A stretch of DNA of 64,000 nt from Helicostylum pulchrum (Eukaryota; Mucoromycota; Mucoromycetes; Mucorales; Mucoraceae): assembly GCA_025677825.1 (NCBI GenBank), contig JAIXMO010000035.1, positions 1 to 64,000 on the forward strand. The letters run 5' to 3'. Within the stretch, counting starts at the first letter, position 1. Every line of letters begins with the position of its first letter. Of the stretch, positions 55,327-64,000 are shown piece by piece. The notes beneath the pieces were generated by a model that had not been told where the DNA came from, made no database searches, and saw only the letters and a program-made list of their open reading frames with translations. Position numbers and translations under genes: made by a program.

Positions 55327-56229
55327 ATGAAATTCTCGGGGGAACTCTTTACATATGACGACAAGAACCGCTTAACCGCATTTGAAACTGGTCCAATCCA
55401 AACTGGCAAGACGGTTGTATTTATTGGCGGATTAGGTGACGGGTTCAATGCAGTTCCTTACCTGGAACCTTTAGTAAAGATACTATCCTCGAATAATTGG
55501 TCCTTAACACAAGTTCAATTGTCATCAAGCTTTAATGGGTACGGTACTACCAATCTACAAACAGATTCCGAAGAATTAGATACGCTTGTTACGTACCTGA
55601 AACAAGAAAGAAATAAATCCAAGATTGTTTTTCTTGGTCATTCAACTGGCAGCCAAGATTGTTACTGGCATAATAAAAATGGAAAGACAAACCAAAGTAT
55701 CAGTGGTTACATCTTACAAGCTCCTGTGTCCGATAGAGAACATTTTGAACAAAGTCTTCCCAAGTTGCAGCAGTATCTCGACTTATCCTCCCAATTAAGA
55801 AACGAAGGAAAGGGGGACTCGTTATTGCCAAGAGATGCATTCTGGGACCCCATTTCTGCTGATCGTTTCTTTTCACTTTGCTCTAAAGGGTAAAGAAAAA
55901 TTGTTGTCCATATTGTTAATGTTATTTTTATATATACTCATAGTTGTATTTTTAGTGGTGATGATGATATATTTTCAACAGATTTAACAGACGGAGAGAT
56001 CAGTAAGCTCTATCAAGGTGTAAACAGACCTATTTGTTGGATATATTCTGACCAAGATGAATACTACAGTTCAAAACAAGATAAGACTACTGTCATGAAT
56101 AGATTTAAAAGTCTTTGTCCAGCCATCAAAATTACAGCTATTGTACCCTTTGGAGATCACTGCATTGAAAGACAGGATTCTCAGGAGTACTTTTGTAGCA
56201 TTGTAGATGATTTCTTAAAAACAATTTAA
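55327..56229 (+). CDS. Alpha/beta hydrolase, DUF1749 (UPF0613) family
   Basis: Two exons, 55327-55889 and 55956-56229, give 278 aa. VVFIGGLGDGFNAVPYL forms the oxyanion region and FLGHSTGSQDCYWH the nucleophile elbow (GHSTG, Ser about 105); the latter block with QDC is characteristic of DUF1749. WIYSDQDEYY provides a likely catalytic Asp, and PFGDHCIERQ near the C-terminus the His. The family includes the fungal siderophore esterase SidJ, which hydrolyses fusarinine-type siderophores; that substrate is not assured here, and members also exist in species without such siderophores. The protein is expected to be cytosolic: the start at 55327 has no signal peptide. The longer frame upstream is leader sequence. 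Confidence 0.85.
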
Positions 56230-57061
56230 AATAAAGAACCCCTCCTCTTTTTACTACAAATTATTATTGTTTCAATTGGGAGAAAGATACGCGCACCAGG
56301 TTTTTTTTTATAGCACCTCATTCACGCTCTGAAATGTTTTTTTTTACGGTGCTGGGAAAAGCCGTATCGAAGATTAAAACAAATGAGATGGTTGTACTAT
56401 AAAAATGTCTTCAAATACGGATGTAAAAAAAAAAAACGGTACATAGTAGATACAGTACAAGCCAACCATCGCTCATACAACTTTTTTAAAAAGAAACAAC
56501 CCATTTGTTTCAACCTCGTTAGATCATAAGTTTAAAATCCAATTGGAGATTTGCAGTTCTACTTTTTTATTATAGTATTAATCAATATATAAGATGGTAA
56601 ACTGTAAAAAGAATACAATAAGGTAATAGCAAGAAAAGTGAGCATAGGCTTCTGTTTTAAAGGTAGAAAGACCCGAGAAATAAAATAAAGAGTAAAGATA
56701 AACTAAGATTAAATTGTTTATAAAAAGTGAATTGCATTTTTATTGTAACTAGTCCCAACTTTTTTAAGCGTTATTGATTCTGGTGTCTCAAACTTAAACA
56801 CGATAGAATGGATAACGCGCGTTAGAGATTACGGTTGAGGTTACGCTTGTAGGTCCTATTTGCATTACGCAAAATACGGCCGTCTTAGCGTATCTTTCTC
56901 CTTCAATTGTCATAAATAAATAAAAAGGTTTTTCGCAGAAGAAAAAAAAAAATGCTTGCATTTTGTTACAGTGTGTGACTTTTTGATCCGCCATTTTCTT
57001 TGAACGATTTTTTTTTTTGGGCCGCCTTTTTTTCTTTTTACACCCGCAGTTATTTACTAAA
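56230..57061. other. Intergenic, nothing recognised
   Basis: AT-rich region between the hydrolase and CRIPT genes. The 66-codon minus-strand frame at 56794-56994 has no supporting features. No tRNA fold was found. Confidence 0.6.
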
Positions 57062-57556
57062 ATGGTCTGTAAAAAATGCGAAAAGAAATTAACTACATTA
57101 GCGGCTCCAGATAAATGGAAGGAAGGTTCAAAAAACGTACTTGGTAATAATAATAAACCATTTTATATATAAAAAAAATATAGATGTTAAACGTCCTTTT
57201 CTTATATATAGCTGGATCGTCTGGTAGAAAGTTAAATCAAAACAAATTGTTATCTCGATCTGCCAAATTAAGGTAATTCAAACTCTCTCTTTTTAATAGA
57301 TTTCAATATTCATTCGTTTTTTCTTTCTTTCTTCGTTAGGTTCAATCCACTTGAAAGTAAATGTAAGATTTGCAAAACTAAAGTTCATCAAGACAAAGCA
57401 CATTATTGTCAAGGTAAAAAAAAAAGATTCTTTTAAAATAGTTCTTTTGTTAGTAATATTTTTAATGTTGTAGATTGTTCATACAAGAAGGGAATTTGTG
57501 CAATGTGCGGTAAACAAGTGTTGGATACTAGTAGTTACAAACAATCAGCTAAATAA
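57062..57556 (+). CDS. CRIPT homologue (cysteine-rich, spliceosome-associated)
   Basis: Four exons, 57062-57143, 57212-57272, 57340-57413 and 57474-57556, give 99 aa, matching the 101-aa human CRIPT. The protein starts MVCKKCEKKLTTLAAPDKWK and includes RKLNQNKLLSRSAKLRFNPL. Four CxxC pairs are preserved: C3-x-x-C6, then CKIC, CQDC and CAMC, with HYCQDCSYKKGICAMCGKQV at the end. CRIPT was named for PDZ binding in neurons, but the family is ancient and its conserved role is linked to the minor spliceosome or its remnants; the role in a fungus is an inference. Too fragmented by introns to appear as a single open frame. Confidence 0.93.
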
Positions 57557-57611
57557 ATAAATAAAAGGCTTTTCATCTTTTTATTGTTCATGGGGGTATA
57601 TATTGTATGCA

Positions 57612-57709
57612 TTAAAAGCCATTTCTTAACCAGTCAATGGCTTCTTTCTCTGTCACCATGGCAGGATAGCCAAAAGACGGAAAGAAAGCCTGCGACTGTT
57701 GCTGCGACT

Positions 57710-57740
<31 letters not shown>

Positions 57741-58268
57741 TACATGTTGTTGCTGTAATTGTTGCTGTTGTTGTTGTTGTACTTGTTGCTGATGTTGTAA
57801 CTGTTGATGTTGCAATTGTTGTTGCAATATATGTTGTTGTTGTTGCTGCTGTTGTTGTAACTGTAACTGTACGAGATGTTGTTGAACAGGTGGAGGTTGA
57901 GGTTTAGCTAAGAATTGTTTTTATACGTTAGCTTCCTTTTATTTTTTAATCGAAAAAAAAAAAAAACTTTACCTGCTTTCACCATGGAAACTCGTTGTAG
58001 TTCCAATATTAAAGCTTGTTTTTCAGTTTCTAAACGAATAGCTTCTCGTTCCTTGTCAAGTTTTTCTTTTTCGATTCTCATTGCTTCTAATTCAATTTCT
58101 TTTTGTGTCTTTTTAAAAAAAATATATAAGTACGTATTGACTCTTTTTCTTTTTGAAGAGTAATCTTACAATCACTTGATTTTTTAATTTGTATTTTTCT
58201 AAGCGTTCTTTAAGACTAGACAAGTGTTGTATAGAGTCTTGTCTAGGTTCATTATTTTGTGTTGACAT
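57612..58268 (-). CDS. Coiled-coil protein with polyglutamine tail, 176 aa
   Basis: Three exons, 58170-58268, 57973-58108 and 57612-57907, give 176 aa. The start MSTQNNEPRQDSIQHLSSLK leads into a charged coiled coil (TQKEIELEAMRIEKEKLDKE, REAIRLETEKQALILELQRV), then AKPQPPPVQQ and about 70 residues dominated by Gln with Leu, His and Val interruptions. The protein ends AFFPSFGYPAMVTEKEAIDW, LRNGF, a short non-repetitive motif that could bind a partner. No family was recognised. The glutamine tract is encoded by mixed CAA/CAG, so it is partly protected from slippage. Convergent with CRIPT (55 bp between stops). Confidence 0.75.
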
Positions 58269-58542
58269 TTAGATAAATAAAAAAAGAAAATATAAAAAAA
58301 AAAGAAAAAAAGGGCGTTGACTGCTTGTAAAAAAAAAGTTTTTTTTTTTATACGAAGCAAACAATATGCTGTACGACAACAAACTTTAATTGACAGGTCA
58401 ACTATAATGTTTCCGAATGATTGAAAAGGCAACTAAAACAATAAAGTAAACTTCCCGAAATAAATAATTAAAGCCAAAATGGGCACTCTTTTTTTTCCCT
58501 CTCTCTCTCTTTTTCTTTATAATTCTTTTACAAAAAAAAAGC

Positions 58543-59902
58543 ATGTTAAGACCACGCTATAAATGTAGTGGAATCTATTGGATACTGATTTTGTATGTAA
58601 TAATCGGTATTGCCTACGCGAAAAAACATAAAGGTAAACAACAAATGAAATGAAAAGATTGTTTTAGTTGACGTATTTATACAAGTCTTTTCTTAGATTG
58701 CGATAAAGACGACTTACAATGTCAAACGATCATTAGTAGTTCCATCACATCATCCTTTTCCAGTATTACTACCTCTTCTAGTACTATCAATTCTTTATCA
58801 TCATCATCTTGGGAATTAGAAACGTTTTCTGATTTTCATGAAGCAAAAGTAGCTAACCCAAAACCCAACCCAGATAAACCTAATTCAGTACAAGATTCAA
58901 GTTCTACGTTTGAGGACAACATCAATCATAACCAAGATTTAGGTTCCTCCAATGAAGGAAATACCAACGCAAATACTACCTCATCCTCTGCTCTTAGTAA
59001 TGTAGAGGCTGGTATACTAAGTGCTTGCGGCATCCTTGTCGTTGCAGGTATCGCAGTAGGTATATTTGTCTGGAAGAACACCAGCGAGCGACGTAATCTC
59101 CGACAAAGCCATGGTACATTGGATCTAGAACAAAACGGCCATCCAGACGACGACAATGACGACGATGATACTACAAGCTTTAAGCATACCACCAAGGAAT
59201 CTAGTCAATACGAGCATACCAAGCATCAACAAGGTATCAAATTACCCTGTATGGTTTACGATAAAAACGATTTCTTTTCCAATTGGCAACGTAAAAATGA
59301 TACAGGACAAGGTGATTTCCAATACGAACCAAATCAAAAATCGCCTACGCGAGTTATTTCCGAAAAGGCCCCAGCTGAATCTGATCTCAGGTTTCAAATA
59401 CCAACATTTAAACACACCTTATTTTCTTCCGAGGATGAAATACAAAATAGTAATAAAATTCGTATTAATATAGAAGAGGACGACGATGATGATAGTTTAG
59501 AAGAAAAGGATACGTCTCCACCAAACGAACATGTAGTAGATGATGATTATATAATTACTGCTAGTCATTTACGTAATTCAGATTACAGTCCCATGTTTGC
59601 TCCAGCTCCTCAACTACAGCCTAATAATCAAGCAAGACCATCTGCACTAGATCCTACGTATGATCCCGCAGCCATTACTTATCCTTTACAAAAATTCTTG
59701 AGAGGGGTAGCAACAACACCAAACCAAACCCCTTGTGTGATTCCGATTCAACTTGATCATCAAGACGATGATACTGAATCAATAGAAGAAGCTGAATCAG
59801 TAGAAGAAACAGAACCAAAACAAGGATCTAGTAGAGCACTAAATCATCAACTAACAAAGCTACTTCGACCCGAACGACGACAGGATATGATCAAAGTGGA
59901 TT

Positions 59903-59933
<31 letters not shown>

Positions 59934-60348
59934 CAATACAACACTTTTAAATCTTCAAAAGGCATACCAGGAATTAGAACAAGAACGAAAAGCAGTGTAT
60001 GATCAAGAAAAGTCAACAGAGGAGGGACCAGCGAAAATATTTACAGAAGATTATAAAGAAGAGTATTTCAATAGGTGCGGACAGTCGTTTATAAGCTCGC
60101 TGGATTTACCAGACGATCAGTACATTCCGCTACGTAACGCGTCAGGACCGAATTTAATATCAAGAGCGCAAGTGTTGGCAGATCCAATACGTCGGTTGGG
60201 AGAGGACGAAATAGCACTTTGGGAACAAACTTGTATAAAAAGAGAATTAAAAAGACTGTCTTATGAAATGTGGGATGAACAAATGTTGAGAGATGAAATT
60301 GAAGAATATGATAGAAAGAAAATTGAGAATTATTATGGTAAAAAGTAA
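58543..60348 (+). CDS. Single-pass membrane protein with Ser-rich ectodomain and acidic tail
   Basis: Two exons, 58543-58633 and 58697-60348, give 580 aa. The first exon encodes a basic start and hydrophobic core (YWILILYVIIGIAYA), a signal peptide. A Ser/Thr-rich, probably O-mannosylated segment with Asn-linked candidates follows to about residue 135. Then comes the membrane helix AGILSACGILVVAGIAVGIF (about 138-157), followed by WKNTSERRNLRQ, an Arg-rich stop-transfer. The 420-residue tail is acidic (including ten consecutive Asp) with conserved-looking blocks such as PADPIRRLGEDEIALWEQTC-like sequence near the end. The layout resembles cell-wall stress sensors of the Mid2/Wsc type, but no WSC domain is present, so that is only an analogy. 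Confidence 0.72.
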
Positions 60349-60359
60349 AAAAAGCGTAT

Positions 60360-60400
60360 GTTTTTCTTTCTTTCTTTTTTTTTTTTTTTTTTTTTTTTAT
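60360..60400. repeat. Long T tract between convergent genes
   Basis: About 25 uninterrupted T after short TTTC units, in the 55 bp between the stop codons of the membrane protein and the F-box/WD40 gene. It serves as the 3' region for both genes. Confidence 0.6.
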
Positions 60401-60402
60401 TA

Positions 60403-61906
60403 TTAAGTAGATATCATTAGATCAAATAAAACAATTGTTCCCTTTTCAGTCCCAAAACATAATAATTCTTCTTGAGGAGATATAGCAGATGAAACTACCG
60501 CACTATCAAATCCTGCTAATGTAATACTTGTCTTTGGAGATTTTAAATCCCAAATAATGGCAGTTCTATCACCAGAAGTGGTAACTAATTTTGAGTGAAT
60601 GACAGCAGTTGAGATGGACCAAATGGTACTACGATGTATATTTGGAGTTTCTACAAAAGTCCTTTCTAATCCCGGTAAAGAATAAATCGAGATGGTTGTA
60701 TCGATAACGGCACTAAATGCAATGAACGTTGGTATATTAATAGGTAGTCTTGAGTTGATATACTCATTTGTCGATTTTGTCATGCTATTTTTTTGACAGT
60801 CAGTAATTGATTCGTTATAAACAGCCAGAGCAGTAATGGGACCGTTTGTATCCATGATAGTATTTATCACCACTGGTTCATCCTCTCTAACTGAAGCCTT
60901 TAAATCCCACACATAAATATTTCGATCACTTGAACCAGAAATAATATATCCAGCCTTGTTTTTTGTAACCGAATTCATTTCCATATCATTCTGACAGTAC
61001 GATTTTGGGAAGTACGAACAGAATAGTAGAGCGCTAATTGTGTTTTCTTGACCGTGTAGTATTCTAATACAAGTGCGAGTCTCAGTATCCCATACACGAA
61101 TCGTTCTATCTGTTGATCCACTAAATAATAAAATTTTATCTTGTTTTGAATACACAAGACTGGTAACGGGTCCTTCGTGTCCTCTCAGCACCACCAGTTT
61201 TTTTAACGTAGACATATCGTGAATGGCAATCGTGCAATCTGAAGAGCCTGAAGTTAAATATTTTGATACGCTAGTTAAACAAGATACGTGGCTTTGATGA
61301 GCTTGAATATTCGTTACGTAGATTTCGTCCTGTGCATTCCAGACGTGAATTCTTCCATCAATGTCACCGGTAAAGATACGTGTTGGGTTCGCAATCAAGA
61401 TGCTAAGGACAGGTCCTTTATGATACTTTAATTCGATGCGTCTGCATTTCATCGTTTTCCAGTTATTCGTCATGCTTAAACAGCGCTGAAACAGGTCGTG
61501 GTAAATTGGAAGTGTCGTGTCTCTCACAATCATATCCGACGGTACAACGCTATAACTAATACATATATTTCTCCATAACGAATCATGCGTAACTTTTTTA
61601 TTCCACGTTCTAGATACTATTATAAAAAAAGGGGGGGGGGTCAATATACCCATATATAAGTATGTATTCGTAATTTTTACCTAGTCTTAGTGAAGAAAGC
61701 TCTTTTGGTGATAGGTGTTGTAGTATATACGAGGATATAAAAATTGGCGCTCTACCGATAATATCGCATTTTCCAATGGTTTCAATATAGTTTAACAATT
61801 CAATTCTTTCTTCGCGACTTAGAGTGTTTGCAATCGCATGCTTTACTTTATAGATTCCAAAGTCTTGGTTAGGTACATACTTGAACTGTAAAGCTGTATT
61901 AGACAT
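60403..61906 (-). CDS. F-box/WD40 repeat protein
   Basis: Substrate receptor type of an SCF ubiquitin ligase. Two exons, 61681-61906 and 60403-61616, give 479 aa. The N-terminus MSNTALQFKYVPNQDFG is followed by an F-box with the order FISSYILQHLSPKELSSLRL, VSRTWNKKVTHDSLWRNIC across the intron. At least six WD40 repeats follow, for example PTRIFTGDIDGRIHVWNAQD, YLTSGSSDCTIAIHDM, LFSGSTDRTIRVWDTETRTC, YIISGSSDRNIYVWDLKA and VTTSGDRTAIIWDLKSP. The general plan is that of Cdc4/Met30/Pop1 or FBXW proteins; with so many paralogues no specific name is justified. Confidence 0.9.
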
Positions 61907-62626
61907 TACACACACAAAATGACAAAAGGGAAAAGAAAAGAGAAAGGTATGCGCGCAAAACAAAAAAATACACTCTTTTGATAGATTCTCCGAAGAAAAA
62001 AAATAAAAATAAAAGACCCGGAGAAAAAAACACAAGCTATTATTTCACACACAAAAAAAAAAAGAAGAAGCGTCAAACTCAAGCTTTTTTTCTTTTCTTT
62101 ATGCTTTTTTCTATAACAAAGTAACTGAAAGAAAAAGAAAAGGATAAAGAAAAAAAAAGAGTTTCATGTGATTGAGTTCCCTGTTGGACCCGGGTTCCTA
62201 CCAAAAAAAAAAAAAGCGAAAAAGGTGAAAAACGGCTTTAAAAAAAAAAGATATTAAAAAAAACACGTTAAAATTAATAGCAGTTAAAAAAAGAGATTAA
62301 CGTATTTTATTTGATTATTTTAGTATTTGCACGAGAGGTATTCTTAATAAAAGAAAGTAACACAAGTGATTGATGATTGTGCTTCATAATAACATGCGGC
62401 GTTTTATTACACTGCGAAAAAAATCTATATTTATTTATCCCCTTCTCTATTTCTTTTTCCTTTTTTTCTCCTCTATTATTTTTTCTCCTGTAATAATATA
62501 TTTATGATTTTAGAATTATAAATATACGCTCTTTTTCTCTCTCTCTTTCTCTCTTTCATATATACATAATAATTTAACAACAGCAATTAATTATACACAC
62601 TAAACTGTTCATACCCATATTATATT
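61907..62626. other. Divergent promoter region with pyrimidine/purine tracts
   Basis: 720 bp between the F-box/WD40 and UPF0658-like genes, with A runs, a CT-rich tract near 62530-62560 (TCTCTCTCTCTTTCTC) and no recognisable gene. Confidence 0.6.
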
Positions 62627-64000
62627 ATGTGGATTATATCTAGAGTCGTAAGTGTACTACTACAAATAATAAATATATTGTTGTTATTCACTCGTTTTTT
62701 TTTTTTAAAAAAAAAAAAGTTTGGTGAGTCACGATGGACAAGAGCTATTTTTTGTGTGATCACTATACAAGCTATACTAGCAATATCATTCGAAGCAGTT
62801 ATTTTCGCTTTCCATGCCAACGAAATTGGGTTAATAGATGATTTAAAGTTATCGACGTCGGATACGGATTCCATGGCAACATCTTTTGCCAACGCTAGAT
62901 CGTTATTGGTTTATTTTATTCTATTTATGCTAGCTCAAGTATTTACTGTTATATTAGTAGTGGATGCTGTAAGTTTAAATATATTAATTATTTTTAATTT
63001 GTATTAATTTATATAAAATAGATTTATCAACGAAATACTATTCAACTTATTGCGCTGGTCGCTTTTGAATTTGGAATGAGTGCTTATTCAGTAATTCAAT
63101 TTCATCAATCTTCAACACTAATTAATACAAACACTGATATCACCTATCCACCAAAAGTGCAAGTTGCCTTTTCTCATTTAAGCAATGCATATCATTCATC
63201 ACAATGGGCGGAAATTACTCAAATATGTATCATGATCCTTTGTACAATTATCTTTGTATTTTTAGCTTACAAACTTTACTTGGAATTTGGATGGCATATC
63301 TATAAAAAAATTGGTGCCGATTTAGCCATGCGAGGTTTGTTTGTATATTACAAGATAAAAACCCTTACTGACATGTTTTATTATTGTAGATCGCTATAAA
63401 ATGTATCAGATCTTCATGATGCTGCTTAAATTCGATTTCTTCTTTTTCCTTGGATTCTCAGTACAGTATTTAGCTCTATTAGTCGTTGCTTGGTGGCCAG
63501 ATTACACGTTAAAAGGATTAGAGTCTGAAATCGTAAAGGAGTTGATTGAACATGTCGTACTTAGTTGTGTTGTTTCCATTACAATGTTGGTTTCAGCATA
63601 TTGGGGTGTAAGTTGTATACACATATAAAAAAAATGTTATAAATAGATGACTAATAATAGTTTTTTTTTTTTTTTTTTAATATTAGTTACGTCGTGAGAA
63701 AAAGATCCACATGTACATCTTTTTAACATTATGTATTGCAAGCATGGCTTATTATATCTACATGTTGATCCAAATTTCACTGGACCCTTTGAGGTTTTTA
63801 GGTTCTAAAGCCTTCTTAACCTTTTTCTGTAAGTTTATTTTTTGCTGTTTTTGATTTAAAACTCAAATATTAATTTATTTTTTATTATAGTGTGCGTTGA
63901 TATGGTTTTAATTTTGGTAAAGAAAGGGACTTTCATTTTTTTTTATTTCTCCTGTGTTTTAACATACTTTTATATTTTTTCTTAGGCCTCCGTACCTATT
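62627..64000 (+). CDS. Multi-pass membrane protein, UPF0658 Golgi family-like (3' end beyond window)
   Basis: Exons 62627-62647, 62720-62968, 63022-63334, 63390-63607, 63687-63828, 63891-63916 and 63986 to the window edge, where the gene is cut. At least six membrane segments are visible, e.g. [98 protein letters not shown] and [20 protein letters not shown]. The loop [15 protein letters not shown] and the charged [14 protein letters not shown] between helices fit the UPF0658 Golgi membrane proteins known from fission yeast. Function unknown. The first intron (62648-62719) is 72 nt with no stop, so retention would add 24 hydrophobic residues. Confidence 0.65.

Noticed and set aside
57584..57907. 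107-codon plus-strand frame rich in Ala and Val
   Set aside because: It is the complement of the polyglutamine tract of the minus-strand gene.

Overview
The window is nuclear DNA of an early-diverging filamentous fungus, very probably a member of the Mucorales (Mucoromycota). The evidence is as follows. Intergenic DNA is strongly AT-rich, with long A or T runs. Genes carry several short introns (about 50-80 bp, GTAAGT-type donors). The proteins are fungal, including an AreA/Gaf1-type GATA factor, a Psp1-domain protein and a secreted chitin-deacetylase-like enzyme. There is also an RNase III-like protein with two dsRNA-binding domains that resembles R3B2, known from Mucor. The genus cannot be fixed from sequence alone. 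Most genes below were rebuilt exon by exon from splice signals and frame continuity, and exon coordinates are given in each entry.

Layout. 1-1.9 kb: no intact gene. 1.9-16.1 kb: a block of five minus-strand genes: karyopherin Kap123/importin-4, PAS-domain protein kinase, a 67-aa microprotein, mitochondrial helicase SUV3, and a Sec7-PH Arf exchange factor. 16.1-25.0 kb: a gene-poor stretch holding G-tract repeats, a degenerate minisatellite with a near-perfect 118-bp inverted repeat, and a broken transposase. 25.0-64.0 kb: a dense housekeeping region with chitin deacetylase, MAD1, a large Pro/Gln-rich protein head-to-head with the R3B2-like RNase, GATA factor, PSP1, a Nudix protein, a kanadaptin-like FHA protein, an F-box protein, an ING/PHD protein, eIF3m, the ABC transporter ATM1, a second F-box protein and tRNA-Arg(ACG). 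It continues with a frameshifted member of a multicopy-looking family, a small two-helix membrane protein, a DUF1749 hydrolase, CRIPT, a coiled-coil/polyQ protein, a single-pass membrane protein, an F-box/WD40 protein, and a UPF0658-like Golgi membrane protein cut by the window end.

There is no operon or cassette logic. Genes are independently transcribed, often convergent with 50-150 bp between stop codons (MAD1/29.1 kb, R3B2/GATA, Nudix/kanadaptin, CRIPT/polyQ, TM protein/F-box-WD40) or divergent from shared 300-900 bp promoters. Functional themes are nuclear transport, mitosis and chromatin (Kap123, MAD1, ING), RNA biology (SUV3, R3B2-like, eIF3m, CRIPT), nutrient and energy signalling (PAS kinase, GATA factor), mitochondrial Fe-S export (ATM1) and cell-wall modification (chitin deacetylase). 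The most unusual parts are the palindromic minisatellite at 18.5-19.4 kb and the catalytically diverged RNase III gene at 32.0-33.7 kb.
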